In this document: one piece after another, positions 1 through 12,351 of the stretch | How the letters are laid out: every line of letters starts with the position of its first letter | Numbering within the stretch: the stretch's first letter is position 1 | Assembly: GCF_028769735.1 (NCBI RefSeq) | Contig: NC_088172.1 | Location: forward strand, 67,914,631-67,978,630 | Length of the DNA: 64,000 bases | Direction of reading: 5' to 3' | Origin: Zonotrichia leucophrys gambelii | Lineage: Eukaryota; Chordata; Aves; Passeriformes; Passerellidae | The notes under the pieces: model-generated | What the model saw: only the letters and a program-made list of their open reading frames with translations | Told to the model about the DNA's origin: nothing | Database searches by the model: none | Translations under genes and position numbers: made by a program

Positions 1-1234
1 CTGAAAGAAATGCCTCTCTCAAAGCTGCTAGCCCAGCATGGTTCTCCGTGCGTGGCTCTTGCCACTCTGAACTGCCATTAAGAAAAGTGCTCCTTGGGGT
101 TTTGTTCATTGTTTTGGGTTTTTTTTCCTCCCCTGCAGCAGTCTTCAGTAACTTTCTTCAATTCTTGCTGCTCACTCACTCGCTCACTTTAAAATTAGGA
201 AAAAAAAAAATCTTGAAGTTAAAAAATGATGGTGAAATAAGAGATGTAAGCAAATAAAAGCTGTGCTGGCCTGGTAGGGAAAAAAAAAAAAAAGAAACAA
301 GGATTATCTGGAAACCAGTAGGAAATATTGATTTTTCAATTAGGCAAAAATAATTTTAGTCCATCTAAAAAAATCTATAAATTAACTCTTTCCCCTTTGC
401 CCAGGCAGAAATTGAACCAGCAGGAATTCTCTCAAATTTCCTAAAGCTTTCCTTTAGTGTGTGTCCTACCTACATGTTTGATTTCCAACTCCTTCATCTA
501 TGGGTTTCTTAGTGATTTTGCAAGAAAATATTCAAATGCATATTTAAAATATTTAAAAGCAAGGCTGCAAAGCAAATCAACACAGACAATCTTAACTAGT
601 CCTTTCATTGGTACAGAGATAGTATGTTGTTAACCCTTTCTATCACTCTCTGGGTCAGTCTGCATTGTGGTGTTTGAATTAAATAACTGAGGTCCAGAGC
701 AGAAGAGTGTTTGAATGGGCTATTTACATCTACTAAATATAAACCATTACCTTTGTGGCAACTTGCTCATTAACTGATGGCTCAAAGATTAAGAGGAAGG
801 CATAGCTGAAGAAGTCCTGATGTTAACCTAAGTGCAGTGAATTCTGAGTTGAATTAATACATAATCAAGCAGGCTAGAATCACAATGAAAAATCATTGCT
901 TGATCATGCAATTCTACCAAGTTTAAGCCATGTTAGAGTGCTGCTTACAGTCACAGGAGACAGATGGAAAATGTTTGGTTCAGCATGGCTGGAAGCAGCT
1001 GTGAACACTTCACAGAATTGACTACTGAGTTGGAGGGTCTTTGTCTTGTCAGCAAAAATTATGGATGCTTCTACAACTTCAAGATCTGCCTGGTGCAAGC
1101 ATTTGCAAATCCATTCACTTTTGGTCAAATACTTTTGCAATGGAGAGCAGGGTTAGGATGAACTGACTATCTGTTTTGATGTTCTGTTTTGAGCAACTGG
1201 ATGTCTGCAGACTATCCTGTCTGCCCATCCTATG
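1..1234. other. AT-rich non-coding sequence, no gene seen
   Basis: No recognisable gene or repeat. The stretch contains short A-runs (near 200 and 280) and two short overlapping open frames on opposite strands around 904-1161 that have no domain signature. I see nothing functional here. Confidence 0.6.
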
Positions 1235-1656
1235 GTTTTTCACAGGGTGAGTTACAGATTCACAGAGGTGGAACATGCTTCTGGAAATCATCTGGTCCAT
1301 AATCCATAATCCACTCCTCCCATGCCAACTGGATCAGAGAGGGGTGTTCAACTACAGGAGGCTGCTCGGAACTGTGTCCAATCTAATTTCAAATATCTGC
1401 AAGGACAGACATTTCATAACTTGTTCTCATGTTTGGTCATCTTCAATGTAAAGATGTGTTTTCTTAGGTTCAAAAAGGTTTTCCTGTATTTCAGTTTGTG
1501 CCAGTTGTCTCTTCTCCTGTCACTGGGAGCTACAAATAAGAGTCTGGATCTGCCTTCTTATTTCCCCCTCAGGTATTTATTATACATTCATCAGATCCCC
1601 CTCAGCCTTCTCTTCTCCAGACTGAACAGTCCCAATTCTTCCAGGCTCTACTCATA
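1235..1656 (-). mobile_element. CR1 LINE 3' fragment (antisense)
   Basis: On the plus strand this begins with a degraded form of the reverse-complemented CR1 3' end (a stretch like 'tggaaatcatctggtcca') and runs to a typical antisense block, 'ccttctcttctccagactga' near 1600. That block is the reverse complement of the CR1 'ctggagaagagaaggct' segment. Many substitutions mark it as old. The plus-strand frame at 1322-1876 runs through this repeat and is not a gene. The family is recognised from known CR1 wording; the exact borders are inferred. Confidence 0.8.
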
Positions 1657-1870
1657 TATAAAACAGAATGGAATAATCTGCCTGTTGAAAGGGACCTACA
1701 GTGACCACCTAATCCAGCTGCCTGACCAATTCTGGGCTGACCAAAAGTGCAAAGCATGTTATGAAGGTCATTGTCCAAAGGTCTCTTCAACACTTTCAGG
1801 CTTGGGGCACCTCCCATGTGAAAGAATGGATAGATTCCAGTCAGTGGGGATGCCCCTAGACTCTCGAGAA
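1657..1870 (-). mobile_element. Second CR1 3'-end fragment (antisense)
   Basis: A fresh CR1-type antisense 3' start ('gaaagggacctacagtgacc', then 'gctgcctgaccaattctggg') follows directly on the previous fragment. It includes 'gggctgaccaaaagtgcaaa' and 'cattgtccaaaggtctcttc'. Two 3' ends head to tail show two insertion events or a nested copy. It carries no coding capacity. Confidence 0.7.
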
Positions 1871-2470
1871 TTTTGATAGATGATCAAGAGAGGTCCTGCT
1901 ATATAATCTGCTTGTTCTTGCATTACTTTGGAGGGAACTCTATTAGGCCAAATAGACTTGTAGATATTCTCTGACAGAGCTGATGACCCCTGACAATTTC
2001 AATGTCACTGTCCCGTGGTCCTCTGGTTCAGGGGCAACCCAAACTCTATGGGTATGAAAAATTTAGCCAAAGATTTCATCTAATGCTTGCACTTTTTCTT
2101 CATCCCTTTAAATCAGATACCTGTCTTCAAGAAGTACTTGTCCAATGTTTTCTTACTATTAACACACTTTAAAAAGCCTTTCTTATTATCTGATACAACA
2201 CTGTCCAGCTTCAATTCTAACTAAACTTCAGCCTTTTGCACCTTCTCCCTGTATAATCAAACTACAGGTCTGTACTCATCCTGTGAAGCCTGACCTTGTT
2301 TTTGGAGATGACTGCTTCTTTTCCTCTTGAGCTATGGGAGGAGCACCCTGTTCAGCCAATCTGGCAGCTTCTCCTACTTGCTTGACTTCTAAAGTGGAAT
2401 TGCCTGCTCTTGTGCTTCTGACTGGTTCTGAAAAGCCGACTAGCCCTCAAAGACCCCTAGGACCTAAAAG
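1871..2470 (-). mobile_element. Probable continuation of old CR1 sequence (antisense)
   Basis: Degraded sequence between two clear CR1 segments. The part at about 2100-2260 ('acaacactgtccagcttcaa' and the pyrimidine-rich 'accttctccctgtataatc') resembles the antisense CR1 ORF2 region between endonuclease and RT. The part at 1870-2090 I cannot place. Borders and continuity are uncertain. Confidence 0.4.
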
Positions 2471-2960
2471 GAGATTCCCAGGGTACGCTGCTAAACAGCT
2501 CTCTGAATAGCTTATAGTTTGTTGTTGTGATGTCCAGGGTAGAAACTCTGCTGTCCTTTTTTTCTCACTGAAAATTCAGAGCTCAACAAGTTCATGATTA
2601 CTGTGAGCTGGGTAGGCAACCACCTACCATCACATCCCTCATGAATCCTTCTCTATTTACAAATAGCAAGTCTAGGAGGGTATCTTGCCTAGTTCGCCTA
2701 CAAAGTACATGTGGCAAAAAGTTATCTCAAACAAACTACAAGAATTTACAACACCTGCTTGTCACATTAGGGTGATGTTCCCATTTGATGTCTTGGAATT
2801 TGAAATCACCTCTAGGGACAAGGGCTACAGAGCTGAAATTTCTCCTAATTGCTTACAGAGTTACTCATGCTCCAAGACTGAGCAATCTTCATGGCTATTC
2901 ACTAGTCTCAGTGCTCCAAACTTGCCTCCAAAGTAGAGAGGAAGGAACACCTACCTTGAC
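2471..2960 (-). pseudogene. CR1 ORF2 endonuclease-domain remnant
   Basis: Translating the minus strand at about 2575-2700 gives a run reading TRQDTLLDLLFVNREGF followed by MRDVMVGG. This matches the C-terminal part of the CR1/jockey-type AP endonuclease, where the family has LDLxxxNxEGxxxxVxVGGxLGxSDH. The SDH residues are blurred by a frame shift near 2620. The protein would nick target DNA during retrotransposition; this copy is broken and inert. The plus-strand frames at 2685-2967 are shadows. Confidence 0.7.
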
Positions 2961-3056
2961 CTGGTAATGTTCCCCTAATGCAGCTCAGGGTACTGCTAGC
3001 CTTCTTTTCTGCAGGGGCACATTGCTGCAGTGTGTTCTACTTGTCCTTCATTACAC

Positions 3057-3470
3057 CTAGGGTCCAGCACGTGCTCGTGAATGGGTTTGCTCCTGCATAA
3101 TAGCAAAACAGCCTGATTTATCAACCACTCCTCCTAATTCAATATAATCTGAAAACTTGCTAAAGTTGCACTCTTTCCCATTATTAATGAGACTTGTCAT
3201 GAAGAAGTTCAATTGTATTGATCTCAGAACACGTCTCTTGGGAGCACCAAGCACTCTCTCCAACTGGACTTAAGTGCCACTGATGACAATCTTGTGAGTC
3301 CAGCAGTTCAGGCAGCTTTCAGTCTACTTCTTGGTCTATTTACCTACCCCATAATTAATCAGCTGTCTATGATGTCATGGGAGACAGTGTTAAAGCCTTA
3401 CTAAATTTGTTGCAGGCAACATCCATTATATCCCATTATCCCTGCTTCCTTATCCAGCAAGCCAGTCCCA
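3057..3470 (-). pseudogene. CR1 ORF2 reverse-transcriptase remnant
   Basis: The minus-strand frame at 3057-3263 (68 aa) contains FFMTSLINNGKECNFSKFSD followed by YIELGGVVD. It lines up with the RT block in which CR1 has an IND-L segment, then a cysteine, SKFADD and TKLGG. The catalytic FADD box is decayed to FSDY. Further upstream on the minus strand (to about 3460) frame-broken remains of the DFSKAFDTVSH region can be seen ('KFSKALTLSPM'). It lies on the wrong side of the 2471-2960 endonuclease piece for one intact element, so it is a separate or rearranged fragment. Confidence 0.7.
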
Positions 3471-5130
3471 TGACCTTGCAATGATGATTGGAGTTCATCA
3501 TACAGCGATGTTTGCCTACTCCTTCAGCAACCATGAGTACTTCCCATCAAGTCAACATATGTTCAACTTGTGTAAACATTCCCAAACTTGATCCTTCCAC
3601 ATCAAAGAGATGTCTTCTCTGTCCTTATGAATTTGTTGGTAATACTGGAATTTCGGAGAAATTGCAATGCTTTGCCTTTTCACTGATATCCAGTTCTAAT
3701 GTCCATTTAACTGATGAGATTCCTGCTGTTTGTATCAAGCAGTGCTCATCAGAATGCTCTGAAATTTTAGAAATCTATTTAAACAAAGGAAATAATGGAT
3801 GCATTCCCCACCCTCCTTTGCAGAAAACGCTCCAAAGCAATGAGTTTTAGGTCCACTCCATTTAATTTGGGTTAGGTTTTTTGGGCAAGTGTGGCAGTGG
3901 TGAGTTGATGCTTGAATTCAAGGCTGAAGGAGTTTAAATACAGCTAAACTAAGGCACTAGAAGAACCAAATTTTGAGGAAAAAAATTAAGTGGGGGGATA
4001 TGTGAAATCTAAGTCCTACCAGTTACAAAAGTGGAGAAAACTGCTCAATCAATATGGTGGAAAAGAAATTAAATCCTCTGCTAATCCTCTGGTCATCTAC
4101 ATCTTACTAGATTATTTTGTTTGTTTTTTTCTTTGCCATTACTGTTTAGTTGGGGAGCAAAGAGTTAAATGTATGTGCTGGGAAGTCCAATAAAGCTCTT
4201 TCTGCAGAATTAGCAGTGTAATTCTGTTAAATCTGCAGTTTACTGTGAAAAGTGGCACTTCTGCATGCTAAACTCTAAATCCAGATTAGAAGGTGCTCTT
4301 GAATAGTGAACAAATCCTGTTAGAATCATCCTACCCTGCTTTACTTTTATGGAATTGAGTGGGTAAATTCATCTCAAAATCTTATGTAACTTTGCTTCTG
4401 TGAATGAAAGGCAGCTTGAACAATGGTAAAACATTGCAATTGTTCTGGGGTTTTTTAGTGTGTTATATTGGTACTGATTGTACCTTTATTCATCTACTAT
4501 GATCTTGAGTTTTCTGCTGTCAATATTTATTTGGTTCTGCGTGTAGTGGTGGATCTCTACAGGGTTTGAGAGTGTGTTTGTGTTTTATTTATCAGGATAA
4601 TTATCATGATTGTGTTTTGGGGCTTTGGTTTAGGTTTTTTTGGTCATAATAATATACTTCCTTGTAATGACATTAGTAAATTGCACTTACCAACTGGTCT
4701 ATTTGATTATAAATATTTATCTACATTTGCTAAATCTGCTATGATTTTTCTGGCTATGGCAAACCTGTTTGAGCTGCTATTAAAATTTTGAAAAACCTGT
4801 ATGGAATGCAGTAGCAATAACAAGCTCTATGGTGAACTAGCAACTGACAGGCTATCTGTCTACATTTTCTGTGTGTAGTTAGTTTCTTCCCTCCTTTTTA
4901 CTTTATTCTTTAGTCTAATTGTCTGTGTCAGAAATAGTTTAGACTGCTGGCTGTAACATGGAAATGGAAGAACTGTAGATGGACTTTTGACACTGTTGTA
5001 ATATTTCTGGTGTGTCTTTGAGGCTACTGTTTGACTGGAAATTTTCTTTGCAAAAAATGATACCTTTTTAATTCTAGATGCTTGTTTAGCATATGATAAC
5101 TAGTGTGCCTCTTGTTCAACTTTTTCTCTT
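3471..5130. other. Non-coding sequence, nothing recognised
   Basis: AT-rich sequence. The plus-strand frame at 3488-3850 (120 aa) has no domain, signal peptide or transmembrane pattern that I recognise and is probably chance. No repeat family is identified. Confidence 0.5.
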
Positions 5131-5505
5131 AGGTCGGAGGAGAAGATTCTCAGGGCAACCTTATTGCTCTCTATAACTATGTGAAAGGTTGTAGTTCTGT
5201 GGAGATTCAGTCTCATCTAACAGATGACAAGATCACGGGAAATGGCCTCAAGTTGCACCTGGGGAGGTTTAGACAGGATATTAGAAAAAAATTGTTCACT
5301 GGAAGGATTTTCAGGCATTGGGACAAAATGCATAGGAAAGTGATGGAATTGCCATCTCTGGAATTGTTCAAAAAGCATCCACAATGTGGCACTTGGGGAC
5401 ATGATTTAGTGATGAACACTGGGATCCTGGGGTTAGCTGTTGGACCTCATGATCTTAGAGACATTTTTCAACCTTAATGATCCTGTGATTCCACTACAGG
5501 CATGT
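5131..5505 (+). mobile_element. CR1 LINE 3' end (sense)
   Basis: The sequence runs through successive CR1 3' landmarks in sense order: 'ggaggagaagattctcaggg' and 'ccttattgctctctataact', then 'ggaaatggcctcaagttgca', 'ggggaggtttagacaggata', 'cacttggggacatgatttag', and finally 'gacctcatgatcttagagac' with 'tttttcaaccttaatgatcc'. The element ends near 5500 at the usual 'tgatyctrtgattc' tail. It is 5'-truncated, about 370 bp, moderately diverged. The frame at 5181-5477 is this repeat, not a gene. Confidence 0.92.
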
Positions 5506-8500
5506 TATTCTTATTTTAAAAAAAGGCCTACACTTAAATCTTGCTAGGAAAAAATCCATTTAGGAAGAGGGGTGATTAGTGGTCCATTCCTCAGGCAGCC
5601 TTATGTAGAGATACACTTCTCTTCACCTCCTTCAGGAGGCCAGTGAGATGAGACTGACTAAATGTCATTCAGCTAAAGGCTGCTGTGCTGTAATGTGTCA
5701 GTCACAAGCTTCACATGAGGCACTGAGTGTCCATTTGCATCCACAAACAAAGACAAAGATTTTTTCTTCTCTACCACATGCTAAACTTGTCTTCATCTCT
5801 CACCTGAGCTAGTTAGTACTGTTTTCCTTCTCCCCTGGTGATTTTCAAAGTTCTTCCCAACCTCTGTTTAATAGTTTATTTTTAACCAGTTCAAGAGTGT
5901 TGTTCAGGCTCCAGACACAGCTTTCTACCTAAAATGATCATTGAGACAGCTGAGGGTAAGAGCACGTTGATTTATAATTTACAGGAAGTGTGTATTTGTA
6001 GGTGTGCTGATGAATAGCTCTTTGGAGAGAATAGAAAAGTATTAAGTTTCAAACAGAGTGCTGCCTTTGCTAATATAAGTACAAATACAAGGCTTCAGGA
6101 AGTATGATTTTGTATTCTTTCCTTAATTAAAAGTGGAAAAAAAATTCCCTTGGGAAGAGAAAAATATTGGTAGATTCAGTTAAGAGAGTTTCTTTACTTA
6201 GAGCACATCTAAATTATTCCTAGATACCAAGGTGATGTCTGAATTTTACTTCACTTCATATATATGACTTTATAATAATTACAGGAGCTGGGAGTATGGA
6301 AACTGCAGCATGTATTGTAAAGCAGCTGATGTAAAAACAATAAAATCTCCTTAAAATTAAAATATGCCTTTCTCATGGGCCACATGAAATAGTGTATTCA
6401 GCTGCGGTATTTCTCCATCTCAAAGTCTGGAGGAGCAAACAGATGAATAATAATTATTAAGAATTTCTTGAAGCTTAAGTTGAGAAAAACTGAATGTAGG
6501 CATATGGAGATATGGGGCAAGGCATGATAGGAGAAGGATGAAATCTCTTCCTCAATCATTTGACTCAAGTGAGGGCTCCTTCACTTTGCTGGTGCCAGTT
6601 TGGGATCCTGCCACCCACCTAATTAGGTCTGCTCTATTCCTTTTTTCCTGGTGATCTGTAATGATGCTGGGCTGGGCCAAAGGGCAGTCTCCAAATTCTG
6701 TCCCTTTGTTTTGCGCCTCAATGAGACAATCCTTTTTCTGTGGCTGACAATGGAAATAAGCAGCATATTAAGTGGCATGGCATGGCTTTGCTGTGCTGCT
6801 GTCTTTCTGCAACGTATTTGGTATTTGTAACAGAGTTGCAGTCAACATAAAGGGCTCTGAATCATGAACAATTAAAACCACATTATACTTCAGCCACAAT
6901 TTCTGACTATGAAATTGTTCATGACAGGTTGCAATGGGCATTCCTCTTGTGCTCCAGTAAATGCATCTACTTTCCTCTTTTTTTTTTACCCCACAGTAAC
7001 TGGAATGGGATTATCTGAGAGTCAGATGCTGCTGCACAGGGCTTCACTTTACTCTCATAATCCCCATCATCCTCTAATAAGATTGCTTCAAAACTAATGA
7101 GAACCTTTGACTGCAAGTCTCATTAACCCACTCTGCCTCAGGTGCTTATTAAGCTTTCTCATCTTGTTTGTTTGACTCTTGAGATACAGAAGTGAGGAGT
7201 GGAAAATGGTGTAAAAATGCTGTAGTGAACTTTTTTAAAATGCCCTGGCTGTGGGAAAAATAACAGATGTCTCATCTCATTGCATCTTTCAAAACAGAGG
7301 AGCTGTCAGTGCCCTGATTTATTTTAAAAAGGAGGAAATTACCTGAGCTACAGAAATGGGCTGCTGACACCAGCTACACTCAGACTAGACTACCATGGGA
7401 CAAATTAATGAAAATAATGCTGTGGGACAATTTACAGTATAGCCCTGATCTAAAAAATAAAATTAGACAAGGAAGAACTGGTGCAGGATGGAACAGGAAT
7501 ACATGCAATTTTGTGGCTTAAGAAGAGAACAACTTCAAACATCAGTGTCCCACGCTGGGAGAGGGAGGTGTGGGGTGGTGGAACAGAACAGAACAGAACA
7601 AAAACTCGTGATCCCTGGGAAAGCAGGATATCAGTATTCTCCGTGCTTGATGTGCTATCAGTATCTGCCATGCTTGTATTCTTACTTTTGTCAGCTTTAC
7701 CAAGATATCGTACAGTGATGATGGACCCTTTACAGCCTCGTACATTATGTGTAAGGCTCTACTAAACAATTAGTTGGGATATTAAGTGGTACTACAAACA
7801 TTTGAGGCCAGGAATTTGATATTCTACAGAGTATTTAATCAGTTTTCTTTGGCTAGCAATGGCATTATCCTTTGTCCGCTGCCTATATGTCTCTTACAAA
7901 ATTTACTAAGTGTTTTCTGCATTAGCTATATCTTATTTACATATTATATGAGAAAAAGTGAAAGTTTAATTCTGTCAAATATGTGGGGGACAAATATTTG
8001 AACTCTGAAGATAAAAAGCAAAATCCCAGTAGGACCAGAGTTAAAAAGTGAAGTGTCCCCTGATTTTATAATGCCGTCCTTTCTGTTGAATATTGATGGT
8101 TTTCCCCACACTTCTCATTGAAACCTGTGGTTTCCTGTATTATTGATATCACTGTTGGAACCTATGCTATGTTAGGGTCTATGTCTTCTCTGGCCTGTGA
8201 GGACACAGACTGATCCTGTGCAATTGTTTTTGTTTCTAGATGAGGTGAAGATGTATCACCCACACAGTCATGTAAGAAGTTTTAAATATGTGTTTTCTCA
8301 CCTGTGAAAATGGGTGCAACTCTTAGCAAGAATATTGTGGAAGTAAATGTCTACCACGTAGTACACTAATAAGAGGAGTGAAACACTGAGCCCTGAGTGT
8401 TATGACAGGTCTTTCAAAAATATTATTTCAGTTTTGTAGCTTGTAGTTCCACAAGTTTTCCTTGATCAGCCTCCACAGTTTTTGTATTATGTCCTTTTTA

Positions 8501-11500
8501 GTTTATTTATAAGCATTTCTTTATGCTCATCACCATTAATTAGACAGCAACTACTTGTAGCCAAGAATCAATTTATCTAGCCGCAATTTATCCTGACTAA
8601 AGCAAAAAAAAATTAGAAGTGGAAGTTGTATTTTTAAGCACCAGATGATTTAGTTTCAGAGGTCTTGATCAAATTAAATGGAGGATCAAATTAAGTGCCA
8701 ACTAGTGACTAAATTATACTGTAGACACTGTACTTGCAACAACTAGTTTTCCCATGCAAATGCTTATGAGGTGAAAATGGGTAGTTATTTAGAGCTGTAG
8801 CAGCTGTGTCCCATATTTTTGACTCTCTTTTATTCATCTGTCCCTCAGTCACTTCAGAGGAAATGCTGCTCCTCCAAGAGACACATTCAAACTGCCCTAA
8901 TGCAGCAGTTTGATCTCTTTCCAAGAAATGCCATACAAGTAACGCAGTCACTGATTCCTAACTGAGGCAGTGACTAAGAAAAGCAAGCACATCAGAGCTG
9001 CTGGTATGTGAGCTATACAAGTGGCAGGAATAGAAAACATAGACAGCTCAGCAGAAGCATTGTATAGCTTTTCCTATCAAATACAGCAAGAATCTCTTGT
9101 TCACAGACTTAATATATATAGTTTTAAAGCAATGCAAATTTTGTCAAATAGCTCAACATTCTTCACTGCAAAGTGTAATTGATTTAAGTGCAGTATGGAG
9201 TTCTGTGCCTTTGCTGGGAGACGGAATAAGCAGAAGAAAATGAAGTATGGTCTTGTAATGTGAGATATTAAAACCAAAACTGCAAATGGAGAATAAAATG
9301 TTTAATTGAGAAGTACATTAATGTCCACAGTGCTCTTTTTCTGCTCTAGTTGCGCATGAGGCACCTCAGGCCAAATGCCATCCATGGTGTGCCTGCCTCT
9401 CTTTATGCAGTCATGTGGGGTCAGGCAGAGTCAGTAATTAACAGCTGGTAGAATGAAGTCTAATCAGTAAGTCCTGACAGCCATTTTGCACCAAGCACTT
9501 GAGACAACTCTATGCTCTGTAAAACCCTACTGAAGAAAACTGAGTGCTTCTCTCTGACTCCAGTGGCAGATTTGTGTCCAGAGATATAAGGAATGTGAAA
9601 TCTTCCTTTTAATCTCCCATGCCTTCTCATTTTTCTGTTCAAGTGGAAAATCCTGTGAATCAGCTGAGTCAGTGTTTTCAGTCTCCAAAGGTGTCTTTTG
9701 TCACCTACTCTGCTGGTTACTTATGGAAGAGTATCTTTCTTGTGAGTCAGCTGAGATGGAAATTCCATTGCCATGTTGGCGTGGCCCTCTCTTTTAGCTG
9801 TCTGTTAGAAAGTCAAAGGGATGATAACATGACATACCTATAAAGAAACTTTGAATAAATCAGTCTTGCTGTGAGGGCTAAATGTAGCATATTAGAGTGA
9901 GATTGACCAAGAAGTTTTCATACAAGATGGGAATCCAATGGCCAGTGACTCTCTCTCCTAGTCCTGTGAGATCTCAGATTTGGGTTGAGCATTATTTGGG
10001 GTTCATCATCTACACAGAGGGTTCCAGTGATCACCAAGTTCTCCTTCCCTTCACCCACCCTTTCTTGACTGTCCTGGATTGTAGACAGTGCTGTTATAAT
10101 AAGCAGCCAGCCTGCATGAGATGGTCTGTGTCTGATAAAGGAGGTTTCAGATAGGAGCAGCTGTTCCTTTCTGACATATGTGTGTTGTTTGGAACCCACA
10201 CGTGATGTTTCACAAGTGCTCAGCAGAGAACGGCAATTAGGGTAAATGGAGAACAAGGCAGAATCACTGTGGATTTGCAGCTGATGTGTATTGATTTAGG
10301 GAAAATAATGTTGAATTTATTGCAAGAGATGACAGTATAAAAGCAGGATAGCAAAGTTAGCAGAACTAATGGCATGTGTAATGGGTTAGGAAAGAAAACG
10401 GTGAGAAGGGAGAGGTGTGATAATCTTTCATGTTCAGAGTAACTTGATAATGTTCCTCTCAGTTTACTTTGATAGTTAATCATAGTTTAGAATGTTCTTG
10501 GCTTATTTGTGATGAACCTTACAGTAATTGCTCAGGAAAATTGTAAAATATAAAAGGGACAACATTTAAAAAAGTATATGACAACTCTTACGCCCTTCTG
10601 GAATTTGGATTCTTGTTATTAGGAGAATATGTATGGTAGTCAGTAAACTTATTTAATGGACACATTTTTATTTACTGAGTTTTTCCAATGCTTTTCTTAG
10701 CTCTGTGATGTAAGTTATACATGCAGTGCTGGTACCTAAAGTGTGATGCAGACATTTACTTTCTCAAGTGATAGAAAGAAGGGGACAATGCCTTTCACAT
10801 GTGGAGAGCTGCTGTTTTATAGTAGCTTTCACTGACCTGTAGTACAGCTGTGAAAACTTTTTGGTCATTTTCTTTGGCAGAGAAATCAAGTACATGTGGG
10901 TTTTCATGTCTGTCACCAAAATCTGAGTGCAACCACTAAGAGACAGCCAAATTTCACTCTTATGCTTTGTCACTGTATTGCTGACTTAATGAACATTGCC
11001 ACTCTCTCCAGGCACCTGGGATAGCCAGAGGGTTAAATCCTAGCAAAGACATTTTTCCCCTAATTTCTTAGATTTTTGGCATTGCTTCTGAAATGTTGGC
11101 AATAGACAGCCTATGGTTTTTCAAATTGCCCACTCTCAGCAGACATCCTGATTTAAGGTGACCAGCTGTTCAACATTACTCAGGGTCCTCATTAAAGCCC
11201 AAATCTGCTGGACTCATCATTACACTCAAGTTATGGAGTAATGTTATTAGTAATGCAAATTGGAGTTGAATCCAAATGCTTAAACTTTTGTTCAGGGTCT
11301 TAAATTTTAATCACACTTCTCCTCAGCTGAAATATCATTTTCATAATGTTAAGGTTTATGCAAAGTAACCTATTATTTATTGTGATTTTACTGAAGATTG
11401 ACATCAAATTAACTCTTAGTTAACAGTCAGTTGTTTTAATATGGTTATTCAATTGCAGTTACTTGAGAGATAATAGTGAAAGGAGTGTGTATGCTGCTGC

Positions 11501-11837
11501 TTATATTGCTGATCATAGGTTTTTTAATAGTAAAAAATCAGCAAAATCTTAGCCTATGGATTAATACCCCTATATTAGCCCAGACATTATGGAAGTGCTA
11601 CTGGTATGTCTGTGATATTGTTGTTAAAGCTAAGGATTGTGATTATTTGTCATGCAATTAGTAAAAGTACAAACTGTCTAGCTAAGATTGCAGCAGCGGG
11701 ACAAGGCAGTCAGCAACTTGCTGCTCTGGGGACATCAGGGTATGTTGATTAATGCTGGACTGCAGAGAGAAGTGGGTATGAATTAGTCTCAATTCACTGT
11801 TTTACCACAGCAGTATCAGGATGGCACTAATGTATAA
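5506..11837. other. AT-rich non-coding sequence, no gene seen
   Basis: About 6.3 kb without a recognisable gene, RNA or transposon. Short frames (for example 9918-10256 minus, 112 aa; 7481-7765 plus, 94 aa) lack any family signature and have overlapping shadows. A short pentamer repeat lies at 7581-7600. Confidence 0.5.
7581..7600. repeat. (GAACA)4 microsatellite
   Basis: Four uninterrupted GAACA units, read directly from the sequence. No functional meaning is evident. Confidence 0.95.
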
Positions 11838-11841
11838 GGAT
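11838..11841. other. Target-site duplication GGAT, left copy
   Basis: GGAT directly precedes the left LTR's TG and is repeated directly after the right LTR at 20618-20621. Four bases is the usual duplication for gammaretrovirus-like integrases, which agrees with the pol type. The 9-mer TCAGGATGG also occurs nearby at 11816-11824, probably by coincidence. Confidence 0.8.
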
Positions 11842-12215
11842 TGTTTTGCGGAGAAAAGAAGAAACCTCACAACTTGTAAAAGTTGTAAAGCCCGGTATGT
11901 TTTTATTACGACGCGCGCCGGACGCAAGACTCCCCAAAAGGGCATGCGTACCCTGAAGATTTCAGACCTCCTTTTATCCCCCTTCCAAATGCATATGCAT
12001 ACAGTTTCACAATAAGTTCATACATATTCATCTTGCATGACACTTAGCACTAATTCTTCTTTATCGGAGGAATTCCTAGGTCGGGGCAGATTGACCTCGT
12101 GGTTTTTCTGTTTTTCTTTCTCTGTCTCTTCGCTGTCTCTGGAACGCGGCCTCTCCTTCAGCTTTAGCTCCACAGACCCTTCACCTCTCCCAGACACTTC
12201 ACCTACTCTGTCTCA
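11842..12215 (-). repeat. 3' LTR of the ERV (374 bp)
   Basis: Same sequence as 20242-20617 except for two one-base deletions in homopolymers. On the minus strand it starts TGAGACAG and ends GCAAAACA. It holds a TATA-like GATAAAAGG, a 12-bp palindrome ATGCATATGCAT just upstream of it, and AATAAA inside a CpG-rich tract (GGCGCGCGTCGT). It lies immediately downstream of the polypurine tract, which identifies it as the 3' copy. The retained CpGs argue for youth. Confidence 0.95.
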
Positions 12216-12229
12216 TTCCCCCCTTTCCT
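12216..12229 (-). other. Polypurine tract
   Basis: Minus-strand AGGAAAGGGGGGAA abuts the 3' LTR's TG. This is the standard plus-strand DNA primer site of reverse transcription. It is a fully purine run and apparently intact. Confidence 0.9.
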
Positions 12230-12351
12230 AGGAAATAAGTAAATTCTTTTACTTAAGGAAAATTTCCACGACAATAAGTGTCTTTTAGCGCTTTACCATG
12301 TACATTCGACAAAGAGGTTAGTACAGCTATTCGTTGTAGCATCCTACAGTT

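Noticed and set aside
1322..1876. 184-aa plus-strand open frame
   Set aside because: It crosses two antisense CR1 fragments and is a shadow of the repeats.
11816..11824. TCAGGATGG beside the left LTR, repeated at the right LTR edge
   Set aside because: Taken as a longer target-site duplication it would need extra bases between it and the LTR. GGAT directly abutting both LTRs is the simpler duplication.
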